Shown here piece by piece: positions 32,110 through 42,300 of a stretch of 64,000 nt of DNA. The stretch is from NCBI GenBank assembly GCA_947623455.1, contig OX392532.1, positions 48,611,058 through 48,675,057 of the forward strand, given 5' to 3'. The translations under genes and the position numbers were made by a program. The DNA is from Mimachlamys varia (lineage: Eukaryota; Mollusca; Bivalvia; Pectinida; Pectinidae). The notes under the pieces are model-generated. The model ran no database searches. It had not been told where the DNA came from and worked only from the letters and a program-made list of their open reading frames with translations. Numbering within the stretch: the first letter of the stretch is position 1; the number at the start of each line of letters is the position of its first letter.

Positions 32110-32815
32110 CCAGTGTAATTATTTATGTACACCTGTGATTGCAAGTGGGTCAAAGTGATTTATTTTCGCAAAAGGTGTTCGGTTCTTTTCAAGGAAACTA
32201 TAAGCAAACTATCATATCTCCAGGATATTCGGTATACCGAAGTCGTTTGTTTGGTTTTTTTTTTCAAATGTGACCTTGCGAATAGGTCAAAGGGGTTTTC
32301 CTTTTTTATTTGTAAACTTTGTTCGCTTTTCACTGATTGATATTTTGTTATGACATTATGAAGCAGTTGTTTGGATTAAACAATAATTCAACTGACCAAG
32401 AGTCAAGGTCACCAGCTCAAATTTCAAGGTCAAGTTTGATAGCTCTTTACTGATGAACATTTTGTTATGACATTGTGAAGAAAAGTTGATCAGAATTAAA
32501 ACAAGGAGTCAGCTGACTAAAAGTCCAGGTTAAAGAGTCAAAGAATTCAAAGGTCACTGATTCAAAGGTCAAGGACACTGTTGGTAACTTTTTTTGAGAA
32601 GTCAGTTGAACAAAAATCAAAGTAACCGAGTTTGATCGTTCGGTTCAAAGCTCAAAGATTGATTATTTTGGGAGATATATAGAAATTTAAGCAGGGTCCT
32701 TTTTACCTGTCAGTTTTCTAGCTCAAACTTGGTTTAAGTAAATGATAATTTCAGTATCAGGACACAACATCAAAATTAAGGTGAACGTTAAGGCCCATGG
32801 ACCTCTTGTTTCTCT
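32110..32815. repeat. Internally tandem dispersed element, copy 1
   Basis: It includes gtgggtcaaagtgatttatt and two copies of a block with gatattttgttatgacatt and aaggtcac, about 135 bp apart. It ends in gcccatggacctcttgttt, the reverse form of the left end seen in copy 2. Confidence 0.6.
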
Positions 32816-33339
32816 TATCGGAGGTGAGTCACTTGAATTATTTGAACAGGTAGAAGGTTTTCCAGAACGTGGAATTCAAGATAACAAAATTTGACTATAG
32901 GCCCATGTTATGTTACAAAGTGTGATGTTACAAAGTGTGCCATAAAATGCGATCAAGTAGCGAATGGCAGGATATAATTCCTGGCGTAAAACAGAGGAAA
33001 GCAACACCAATGAATTAATATATTTTATTTTGACATCTGTAAGTCCCGGGCAACAAAATCATAGACAGATACAACTATATATTTAACACTTATTGCCTTA
33101 CTATAGCAATAACGCTTGGCAATAGCAAAATAAAGATTATAACACAACAACTTGTTATTGGAATAGTTTGTGATCATTCCTTAACAGGGAAACTAAACAA
33201 CCAATATTGATTTCGGCTATTTCTGAAGTTTCCACCCCAGAGGGTGCATTTATGTTCCATACAAACTTATATATTTACATAGGAGTTAACACTTTATGAA
33301 GATTGATATAAAACATACAAGAGGATACTACTTAAATAT

Positions 33340-34440
33340 ACAAGAGGCCCAATGGACTTGCATCGCTCATATGGTATCCATTTCGCATTTGGAAACTTAC
33401 ATTGGCCCAAAAGGCATTAAGTCGTCCTAAAAAGACATTAAAATCCAAAGATTTTGTAATCCTCTAACATTGTATGTTGGCAAGTATGTCAAGCACAGTG
33501 TATGTAGTGTTTACATAAAAAAAAACGTCGCTCAGCCATAAAGCCAAGTCTTACAGGCTAATAACATGTTTGTAGGCCTTCTGTCTTTCAGAAGAAGACA
33601 TTTAGAGGGTTTCACATATTTGACCTGTAACCATGAAAGTGGGTCAAAGTGATCCTTTTTAAAGAGACGTCTAAAGAAGCTACCAGCCAAATATCATGTC
33701 CAAAAACGTTTCGTAATTTCAGAAGTTTTTAGAAGCTTTTGACAAAATTTACTCATGTGACCTTAAATATAGACCAAAATGACCTATTTTCGCAAACATG
33801 ATTTAACTCGCTAAATAGAAGCTACAAGCAAAATATCAAGTGTCTAGGTCTTACAGCATTTCAAAACTTGTTTGAAAGATTTGACCCCTGTGACCTTGAA
33901 AGTTGGTGAAAGGGATATTTTGTTAACAGACTTTGTTTAGCTTCTAAGGAAGCTACAAAAAAGCTACAAATATCATGTCTCAAGGCTTTTCGTTATTTCA
34001 GAAGTTGTTCGAAGGTTTTGACAAAATGGACCCCTGTGACCTTGAAAACCGACTTATATTCGCAATTATTGTTTAGCTCCTTCTAAGGAAGCTACCAGCC
34101 AAGTATCATATTCTATGCTTTTCGGTATTTCAGAAGTTTTGACCTCATATATGACCCCTGTGACCTCACAAGGATGTCAATGTGATTTATTTTCCCAACC
34201 TTCCAAGGAAGCTACCAGTTAGAAATATAATCTATTAGGGACCTTTTGGGAAATGCAGAGAGTGTCACTTAAGTTTTGGATACATTTGACATGTCATGTC
34301 ACTAGGCCTTTCGTTATTTCAGAAGAAGTCGTGAAAAGGAATCGTTGACAGACGCAGGACTGACGACAGACGAACAGACTGACGCCGCACCATAGCATAA
34401 ACTTCTGGGCCAGGTTAGCTAATATACATTAATTATAACC
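33340..34440. repeat. Internally tandem dispersed element, copy 2
   Basis: It starts acaagaggcccaatgg. Five or more units of about 150 bp follow, each with gacccctgtgaccttgaa, attttcgcaaactttg, aaggaagctaccag and ttcagaag. It ends in a gacagacg-rich module and gccgcaccatagcataaact. The same family recurs at 45880-46590. Confidence 0.7.
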
Positions 34441-34739
34441 TCGTTTAAAGGACAAATATTTTAACGAAAAAGTAATTCTACATTCCGATTAAGTAATTAT
34501 TGTTCCATTTTGTACAGCCGCAGACGCAAAGCTGGGCGTAAGAAGTCAGTAACGTGTCGATCTCTGTGCGAAATTATGGGGAATTTCACGAACGAAACTA
34601 GCATTCAAATTCCTCACTTTTGCTGATGCAAGTATGCACGAACTTTTATTTCCAAAAATTACTTTGTGTATCATTACGTTACTTTCACAACAAATTGGCT
34701 GTTTTGCATGCCATATAATATGCAATTGTCCATAGCTAA

Positions 34740-34912
34740 CAGCGACCACGGACGCAGGGTGATTTGAATAGCACACCATCTGATGGCGGTGGGCTAAAAA
34801 AGCAAATATAATAAACAAACAATAAAAATTGAAATATAAACCAATATTGCCAAAACACATAAATCAGTCTTTAAATAAAATATGGTTCCAAATAAAGACC
34901 TTTATAACTGAG
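34740..34912. repeat. Direct repeat partner A
   Basis: It is closely matched by 35632-35802: ccacggacgcagggtgattt, then ccatctgatg-cggtgggcta, then an AT-rich block ending ttacaactga or ttataactga. Confidence 0.75.
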
Positions 34913-35631
34913 TGGTCAATTGTGCAAAACATGTACAATGCTATGAAAACAACAGTGCCATATGGCGGTGCCTTTATGTTCCCGGACTATGATGATGTCA
35001 CAAGCGAGTGGCCTCGTTCTTGGTCACATAATTTGCTTAATTGAGAGGTCAGCTCAAATGAACCAATTATCGTGTCATCCCAATCCCAAGCAACTCAAAA
35101 AAAAGAGATCCCAGAGGAATCTTGACGCCCACCATAGTCAATCTATATTTGTTCTTAAATTGTTGGATTTTTCCCTTTTTCCTTCTTTTCTCTTACATGT
35201 TTTTATAATTCTAATTCTATACACTTTGAGAATTCCCCTAAAGAACAACTAGAACAACTAAGAACTGGCAGAAACTATGAAATAAAGACTTTTCATTGTA
35301 GTAAAAATGCAAAAGTGCTGTTTGTCAGCCATTTTGTTTTGATGATCAGTCCTGAAATCCAAAGGGTTAAACGAAGCACCAAGAAAAACCTATTATGAAC
35401 TTTGGGAATAATCCATCCAGTAATGGTCAAGAAGTAGCGATAACAAACTATTACTGTAAAATCCAAGATGGTCGCTTGTCGGACACATTGTTGATCGGTT
35501 CTGTCTTCAAATGGATCATGCACCAAGGGAACCAAGGTATGAAACTTGAAAATGATCCATCTGGTACTCGAAGAAATAGCGATAACAAGAATTGTTAAAG
35601 GGAGGACAGACGATAGACGGACGATCGATAA

Positions 35632-35802
35632 AAGGACCACGGACGCAGGGTGATTTGAACAACCCACCATCTGATGACGGTGGGCTAAAAAACATGTACA
35701 GGAAACAAATAATAGCATTGAAATGTAAACCAATATCGCCAAAAAACATAAAACAGTCATTTAAACTAAAATCTGGTTCCAAACAGTGACATTTACAACT
35801 GA
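35632..35802. repeat. Direct repeat partner B
   Basis: Second copy of the 34740-34912 block, preceded by nggaggacagacgatagacg-type sequence. Probably two insertions of one repeat family, or a local duplication. Confidence 0.75.
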
Positions 35803-35988
35803 AATCATAATGGCTTGCTTGCTAAATTCATTTTTTTTTCAAATTTGTTTTACTTAGCGATTCTTATTCTGTATAGATAAGTCTTTCACTGTTGAAATTC
35901 GTTCACAGACTACCACGAGTCTTGCTCAACCTTGATTTCATAATACTAACGTTAACACCGATTTATTTCGTAAAAATGGTATGCAATA

Positions 35989-36729
35989 TTAGTTTGATTC
36001 CTTATAGTACTGCTGTAAGATGTTATCTACACTGTAGGTGAATACAGAAACGCCTTTATCCGATTCTGATAGTTTCATTCCACGGTATGCTATATCAGAC
36101 TTGCAATCAGTCTCTCCATCATCAGAAGTTTTACCGACACACGTAGTCGCACTGGCATAGACAGTTTCGCTGACACCAGTAATGTCACCGACACCAGTAA
36201 TGTCACCGACACCAGTAATGTCACCGATACCAGCAATATCACCGATACCAGTAATATCACCGACACCAGCAATATCACCGATACCAGTAATATCACCGAC
36301 ACCAGCAATGTCACCGACACCAGTAATATCACCGACACCAGCAATGTCACCGATACCAGTAATGTCACCGACAACAGCAATGTCACTGACACCAGTAATG
36401 TCACCGATACCAGCAATATCACCGATACCAGTAATATCACCGACACCAGCAATATCACTGATACCACTAGTGTCACTGTAATCAGTAACATCATTGACTT
36501 CTGCCTGGAGGCTAGATGCTCGTCTACATCTCTTAATACAAGTATCACATTTATATGGTATCCATCCTGTATGGTACTTAAGATGTCTCTGTAGATAAGT
36601 ATTGTTAGCAAATCCCTTACCACATTGATTACACTTATAGGGCCTCTCTTTTTCCTTTTTTTTCTTCTTCTGCATGCGCCTTTTTATGATGTCCTTGTAG
36701 GGAAGATAATCGACTAAATTCCTTACCAC
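35989..36729 (-). CDS. C2H2 zinc-finger gene, C-terminal segment in shifted frame
   Basis: After the A8 run at 36656-36663 the frame that continues the protein is offset by one base: KERPYKCNQCGKGFANNTYL is a complete finger, followed by a degenerate finger (CDTCIKRC). A Gly/Asp/Ile/Thr/Val hexapeptide tract coded by the 18-bp minisatellite comes next, then a 60-residue acidic tail that ends TAA at 35989. The segment upstream of about 36670 in this frame is out-of-frame zinc-finger DNA. It may be the true C-terminus if the A-run length is an error or if slippage occurs. Confidence 0.6.
   Translation of the reverse strand: MVRNLVDYLPYKDIIKRRMQKKKKKEKERPYKCNQCGKGFANNTYLQRHLKYHTGWIPYKCDTCIKRCRRASSLQAEVNDVTDYSDTSGISDIAGVGDITGIGDIAGIGDITGVSDIAVVGDITGIGDIAGVGDITGVGDIAGVGDITGIGDIAGVGDITGIGDIAGIGDITGVGDITGVGDITGVSETVYASATTCVGKTSDDGETDCKSDIAYRGMKLSESDKGVSVFTYSVDNILQQYYKESN
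36170..36480. repeat. Coding minisatellite, 18-bp unit, about 17 copies
   Basis: On the + strand the unit is gtcaccgacaccagtaat with few variants (cga-ta/ca, gt/gc, at-a/g). On the minus strand it translates as repeated D-I-T/A-G-V/I-G. Because the unit is a multiple of 3 with no stop, three frames are open, which creates false open frames on both strands. Confidence 0.95.
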
Positions 36730-38686
36730 ATTTATCGAAACTGCAAGGTTTCTCTCCAGTTAGTGTCCTAGTATGTCTTTGTAGGGTAGATGGTTCACTA
36801 AGTGTCTTTGCACATGTGTCTAACTTGTCTGGTTTATCTCCTGTATGTTTTTGAAGGAAAGACAATTTACTTATTTTCTTACCACATGTACACTTAACGA
36901 ATGTCTCTTTTGAATGTGCTTTGATATGTGTTTGTAGATAAGACTTGCCTTTAAATTTCTTACTACAGATATTACACTTGTAGGGTTTCTCATCAGTATG
37001 TGTCCTGATATGTCTTTGTAGTATAGATTTTTCAATAAATGCATTATTACAGACATCACACTTGTAGGGTTTCTCCCCTGTATGTGTCCTGATATGTATT
37101 TGAAGGTAGCCTTTTCCCATGAATCCCTTACCCCACATATGGCACCAGTAAAGATACTCTCCTGTATGTTTCCTGATATGAATTCTTAAGGAGTTTGGGT
37201 GCCCAAATTTCTGTCCACATGTATCACACTTATAAGGTTTCCTTTCTGTGTGTATCTTGGTATGCATTCGAAGTTTGTGTGGTCCACGAAATTCCTTACC
37301 ACAAGTATCACACCTGTAACGTTTCCTTGTATGTGTCTTGATATGTTTCCGTAGGGAAGAAGAGACACTATATTCCTTTCCACAAGTATCACACTTGTAA
37401 GGTTTCTCTCCTGTATGTGTCCTGATATGTTTCCGCAGGGTAAATAATTGACTAAATTCCTTCCCACAAGTATCACACTTGTAAGGTTTCTTGCCTGTAT
37501 GAGTTGTCATATGTTGTATTAGGGCAGATGAATCACGAAACTCCTTACCACAGGAATCACACTTGTAAGGTTTCTCTCCTGTATGTGTCCTAACATGTAT
37601 CTTTAAGGCACATGAATAACCAAATTGCTTACCACAAGTATCACACTTGTATGGTTTTTCTCCTGTATGTGTCCTGACATGTTTTCGGAGGTCAGATGAT
37701 TGGCTACATACCTTACCACAGGTATCACACTTGTAAGGGTTCTCTCCTGTATGTGTCCTAACATGTATCTTTAGGGTACATGAATAACTAAATTCCTTAC
37801 CACAAGTATCACACTTGTAAGGTTTTTCTCCTGTATGCGCTCTGATATGTACTTGTAGGGAAGATAAATAACGAAATTCCTTACCACATGTCTCACATGT
37901 AAATCGTTTCTCTCGTGTGTGCGACTTATTATCCATATGTGGAGTAGATGTTCCACCGACGTCATTACCAGTGATATCATTATTGTACGGTTGATCTTCA
38001 GTATGTGTTTTGATATGTGTCTGAAGGCGAGATGAATTACTAAATCCCTTACCACATTTGTCACACGTGTAAAGTTTCTCCCCTGTATGAGTTCTAATAT
38101 GTACTTTTAGGATAGATGGATAACTAAATTTCTTACCACAAGTATCACACTTGTACGGTTTCTCTCCTGTATGGGCCTTTGTGTGTTTATGTAGGGCAGA
38201 TAATTGTCTAAATTCCTTTCCACAAGTATCACACTTGTAACGTTTCTCTCCTGTATGGGCCTTTGTGTGTTTATGTAGGGCAGATAATTGTCTAAATTCC
38301 TTTCCACAAGTATCACACTTGTAACGTTTCTCCCCTGTATGAGTTCTAATATGTGCTTTAAGGGTAGATGACAAACTAAATCCCTTTCCACAAGTTTCAC
38401 ACTTATGAGGTTTCTCTCCTGTGTGCGTCTGTATGTGTTTATGTAGGGCAGATAATTGACTAAATGCCTTTCCACAAGTATCACACTTGTAAGGTTTCTC
38501 CCCTGTATGAGTTCTAAAATGTGCTTTAAGTGTAGATGATTGCCTAAATCCCTTTCCACAAGTATCACACTTGTAAGGTTTCTTTCCTGTATGTGACCCG
38601 ATATGATATCGTAGAGCAGACAGAAGACTATATTCTTTTCCACAAGTATCACACCTGTAAGGTTTCTCTCCTGTATGAATCCTCAT
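36635..38686 (-). CDS. C2H2 zinc-finger array, main segment
   Basis: 683 codons from an internal ATG; the open frame reaches back to 38785 and is the same frame as the preceding segment. About 20 intact fingers follow the pattern CDTCGK-x-F-x5-L-x2-H-x3-H with TGEKPYK linkers. A non-finger spacer near 37920-38010 (PYNNDITGNDVGG) divides the array. Finger 19 has lost a Cys (YWCHMWGKGF), and the last three fingers in frame are degenerate. Two adjacent fingers are identical in protein (see repeat at 38170-38337). The frame ends TAA just after an A8 run, beyond which further fingers lie in another frame. It is intronless across about 2 kb. Confidence 0.9.
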   Translation of the reverse strand: MRIHTGEKPYRCDTCGKEYSLLSALRYHIGSHTGKKPYKCDTCGKGFRQSSTLKAHFRTHTGEKPYKCDTCGKAFSQLSALHKHIQTHTGEKPHKCETCGKGFSLSSTLKAHIRTHTGEKRYKCDTCGKEFRQLSALHKHTKAHTGEKRYKCDTCGKEFRQLSALHKHTKAHTGEKPYKCDTCGKKFSYPSILKVHIRTHTGEKLYTCDKCGKGFSNSSRLQTHIKTHTEDQPYNNDITGNDVGGTSTPHMDNKSHTREKRFTCETCGKEFRYLSSLQVHIRAHTGEKPYKCDTCGKEFSYSCTLKIHVRTHTGENPYKCDTCGKVCSQSSDLRKHVRTHTGEKPYKCDTCGKQFGYSCALKIHVRTHTGEKPYKCDSCGKEFRDSSALIQHMTTHTGKKPYKCDTCGKEFSQLFTLRKHIRTHTGEKPYKCDTCGKEYSVSSSLRKHIKTHTRKRYRCDTCGKEFRGPHKLRMHTKIHTERKPYKCDTCGQKFGHPNSLRIHIRKHTGEYLYWCHMWGKGFMGKGYLQIHIRTHTGEKPYKCDVCNNAFIEKSILQRHIRTHTDEKPYKCNICSKKFKGKSYLQTHIKAHSKETFVKCTCGKKISKLSFLQKHTGDKPDKLDTCAKTLSEPSTLQRHTRTLTGEKPCSFDKCGKEFSRLSSLQGHHKKAHAEEEKKGKREAL
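38170..38337. repeat. Exact tandem duplication of one finger (84 bp x 2)
   Basis: Two consecutive 84-bp blocks coding the finger with RQLSALHKHTKAHTGEK are virtually identical in DNA, a sign of recent finger duplication by unequal exchange. Confidence 0.85.
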
Positions 38687-38785
38687 ATGTCCATTTAGTG
38701 TAGATGACAGACTAAATCCCTTATCACAAATGTCACATTTGTAGCGTCTCTCTCCTTTATGTGTCTGGTGTTTATGTATTTGTAG

Positions 38786-39244
38786 TTAAGATAATTTGAA
38801 AAATCGCTTACCACATTTGTTACACTTGTACGGTTTCACTCCCCTATGTGACATGGTGTGTTTATGTAGGTTAGACCAAGTAGAAAATCCCTTCCCACAA
38901 GTATCACACTTGTTAGGTTTCTCTCCTGTATGTGTCCTCATATGTATTTGTAGTTGAGTTGATTGTCTTAATTCCTTCCCACATCTATCGCACTGGTAAG
39001 TTTTCTCTCCTGTATGTGTCCTCATATGTAGTTGTACGGATGCTAATCGAGTGAATCCCTTACCACATCTATCACACTGGTAAAGCTTTTCATCTGTCCC
39101 GATATGTGCACTACATGTATGTACATTTGGTGTTTGGCTCAATTCCTCACTACATATATCAAACTTCTTCGTTTGTTTTATCTGTGTTGGTCCTAATTTG
39201 TGTTCTGTTGGATTATTAATAAAATCCATTTCTATAGACGTCAT
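38786..39244 (-). CDS. C2H2 zinc-finger array, N-terminal segment
   Basis: 152 codons from ATG at 39244, the first ATG after an in-frame TAG. About 45 residues without fingers (MTSIEMDFINNPTEHKLGP and on) precede three complete C2H2 fingers joined by THTGEK-type linkers and a fourth finger cut by TAA at 38788-38786. No KRAB, BTB or SCAN domain is visible. Poly-finger proteins of this type bind DNA in the nucleus. The frame continues past the stop into the next segment, so the stop looks like a nonsense change inside one original gene. Confidence 0.85.
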   Translation of the reverse strand: MTSIEMDFINNPTEHKLGPTQIKQTKKFDICSEELSQTPNVHTCSAHIGTDEKLYQCDRCGKGFTRLASVQLHMRTHTGEKTYQCDRCGKELRQSTQLQIHMRTHTGEKPNKCDTCGKGFSTWSNLHKHTMSHRGVKPYKCNKCGKRFFKLS

Positions 39245-39860
39245 ACTTGAACTCCTTATCTCCTATATATCCTCACAGACTGGATAGAGCCTACCTCAGG
39301 TCTCTCAACTGGACGTTTCTGCCCAGTACCTGTTCTTTGGCTACTTATTAAATACAAGGTGAACACAACTCATGTTACATCACACTGTCCGGTTTTCATA
39401 TCTATATTTTCTCTGGTATTGTCGGTGGGTCTTCTCTTTATGTATAACGACAAGCCGTGTTCAAAGATAATATTGTCTCACATTTACAACAGAATGGTTT
39501 GTTGTTTTCTTTTCTAATGAACGTATATTCTTTTCAGCCTTTGCACATTCTCACTAGTGAAGAGTGGGTGGTTACTCGCATCTGAAATATAAGGACAAAT
39601 TTCAATGAAAACATATATAATACCAAATCAGTCTACATTGCATTTTATTTTTTTCATTCCAATCATAGGTTTCCCCACTGGTGAAGCAGTATATCAGAGG
39701 GCGGAATAACTCGAGATTGTACCAAAAAGATGCAATGGGCAAGGACAGACCCAAAGAATTTTCCTTGAAGTATATCTGTATAAATTAAAGATTGGTTGAT
39801 GGGTGGGTATCTTAACTCACTGTTTTCAAGCTCAACTGAGAGCCAAGTTCCCTAGGACTG
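39245..39860. other. Upstream of zinc-finger gene; nothing recognised
   Basis: Presumed promoter and 5' region for the minus-strand array. No TATA box or other element could be supported. Confidence 0.4.
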
Positions 39861-39899
39861 TGGCTATACCCTTACATCAATGTGAATATCATGATTACT

Positions 39900-40735
39900 G
39901 TTAGTCTCTGTATAGTTTTGGGATGGGGTGTCTGCAAGGGCTCATGTTTGTGATCTTCTTTATTGAACTGTATATATGTATAAAGTTTTAAGGTGGGGAT
40001 TTAAACCCTTTTAAAAGTTATGACTCAAGAGTTAAGTAAGTCTGCAATGATGTTGTAGACCCAGGGATCAAATCTAAAATCATATTTGTGATCGTCTCTT
40101 TATGCTCAGCAATTGTAAATATAGTTTTGGGGTAGGGATATGAATCGTTTAAAAGTTACTAAGTATGACTCAAAAGTCAAGTCTACAAGGACGTGGCAGA
40201 CCCTGGGGCCAAATCTAAAATCATATCTGTGATCTTTTTTTGTTCAGCAATTGTATACATTTACCGGTATATAGTTTTGGGGTGGGGATCCAACCGTTTA
40301 AAAGTTATGACTATAGAGTAAAGTCTGCAAGGGCGTGGCAGACCCTGGAGCCAAATCTAAAATCGTATTTGTGATCTTCTTTTTATGCTCAGCAATTGTA
40401 TAAATAGATTTGGGGTGGGGATTTAAACCCTTTTAAAAGTTATGACTAGAGAATTAAGTCTGCAAGGGCGTGGCAGAACCTGGGGTCAAATCTAAAATCA
40501 TATAAGTGATCGTCTCTTTATGCTCAGCAAATGTAAATATAGCTTTGGGGTGGGAATATCAGTCGTTTGAAAGTTATGATTAAGATATTGATTCTGCAAG
40601 GGCGGCGCACACCCTGGGACCAACTACAATATCATGATTGTGTTAGTCTTTATTCCAACAATTGGTATATATATATTGTTATAGAGTGGGAATTACAACC
40701 AAAATCAAGTTAAACAAGCAGTAATTTAAAAGTTT
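39900..40735. repeat. Tandem array, about 135-140-bp unit, about six copies
   Basis: Each unit holds gtctgcaagggcgtggcaga, ccaaatctaaaatcat, gtgatcttcttt, atgctcagcaattgta and agttttggggtggggat. Anchors occur near 39930, 40040, 40182, 40324, 40458 and 40591. Confidence 0.85.
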
Positions 40736-42080
40736 TTTCCTGTTTTTCACCTATTGAGCCTTGCCCCCCTCCCCCTGCCCCATTTATACAAAATCTGTTT
40801 CCATATTTGGTTCAAATCTATTATATACCTTATGACTAGTAGGGATTTAAAAGGCTTTTCCTCTATTTCCCTTACTGGACCCCGCCCCTCCGGCCCCTCG
40901 AGGGTCAGAAACAAAATATTTTCCTTCTTCCAAAGGATATTTCTGACCAAATTTTATTCAAATCTTATTCTGTACTTGATGACAAGTAGGAATTAAAAAG
41001 GCTTTTCCTCTATTTCCCATATTGGACCCCGCCCCTCCCGCCCCAGGCTGGCCAGAGTTTCCATTTATACAAAATCTGCTCCCCTCCTCCAAAAGGATGT
41101 TTCTGACCAAATTTGGTTCAAATCCATTCAGTACTTTATGACTAGTAAGGATTTAAAAGGCTTTTCCTCTATTTCCCCTATTGGGCCCCGCCCCTCAAGC
41201 CCCTTTTATACAAAACTGAATCCCTTTTACTCAAGGTTACTTCAGACCAAATTTGGACAATATCCTGTCTTTCCTACAGAAGAAGAAGGATTTTGAAGTA
41301 TTTACTATATTTTCCCATATTAGGCCCCGCCTCTCCCGCTCCAGGGTGGCCAGAGTCTCCATTTATACAAAATCTGCTCCCCTCCTCCAAAGGATGTTTC
41401 TGACCAAATTTGGTTCAAATCCATTCAGTACTTTATGACAAGTAAGGATTTAAAAGGCTTTTCCTCTATTTCCCCTATTGGGCCCCGCCCCTCAGGCCCC
41501 TTTTATACGAAATTGAATCCCTTTTACTCAAGGTTACTTCAGACCAAATTTGGACAATATCCTGTCTTTCCTACAGAAGAAGAAGGATTTTAAAATATTT
41601 ACTATATTTTCCCATATTGGGCCCCACCCCTCCCGCCCCAGGGTGGCCAGAGTCTCCATTTATACAAAATCTGCTCCCCTCCTCCAAAGGATGTTTCTGA
41701 CCAAATCTGGTTCAAATCCAATCAGTACTTTATGACAAGTAAGGATTTAAAAGGCTTTTCCTCTATTTCCCCTATTGGGCCCCGCCCCTCAGGCCCCTTT
41801 TATACAAAAGTGAATCCCTTTCACTCAACGTTACTACCAAATATGGACAATATCCTGTTTTTCCTACAGAAGAAGGACTTTAAAGTATTTACTATATTTT
41901 CCCTATTGTGCCAAGCCCAAGGGCGGGTCAGACCAACCATTTATACAAAATTGAATCCCCTTCACCGAAGGATGTTTCCGGCTAAATTTGGTCAAATTCT
42001 GTTGTGTGGTTCAGGACTAGTAGGGAATTATAGGAAAAGTTGACAGACAGACAACAGATGACGGACGCCGCACTATGGCA
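40736..42080. repeat. Tandem array with about 297-bp higher-order unit
   Basis: Units of about 150 bp hold ggcttttcctctatttcccc, ttgggccccgcccctcaggc, ttatacaaaatctgctcccc and gatgtttctgaccaaattt. From about 41150 they pair into a 295-297-bp higher-order unit (anchors 41150, 41445, 41745; and 41245, 41545, 41840). It ends with gacagacagacaacagatga and gacgccgcactatggcataa, a module shared with the 33340-34440 element. Confidence 0.85.
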
Positions 42081-42084
42081 TAAG

Positions 42085-42300
42085 CTTATATCCTTCAGAA
42101 TACTGTGGGACATTTGGGTAAATACGGACAAGCGGAACACTTCTTACATGAATCTTACACAAACTTCACATATGATTAAATCTTACTCCTTTCATGTTAA
42201 ACGTTTTTAAACGAACATTATAGAATCATGCAGAATGACCATATTAGTAAGACCATCTGGTGAGTGAAAAATCCATCTGATAAATGTTCGCTTCAAACCT
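42085..42300. repeat. Dispersed repeat shared with 25840-26130
   Basis: Ordered blocks match: gggacatttgggtaaat, cacttcttacatgaatctta, catatgattaaatc and catgttaaacg. Confidence 0.5.

Noticed and set aside
36182..36481. 99-codon + strand frame of SPTPV/SPIPA repeats
   Set aside because: It is the antisense reading of the 18-bp minisatellite; unit length divisible by 3 opens several frames.
36090..36623. Minus-strand frame rich in LLVSV repeats
   Set aside because: Same minisatellite in another frame; the zinc-finger frame has finger motifs directly upstream and is preferred.
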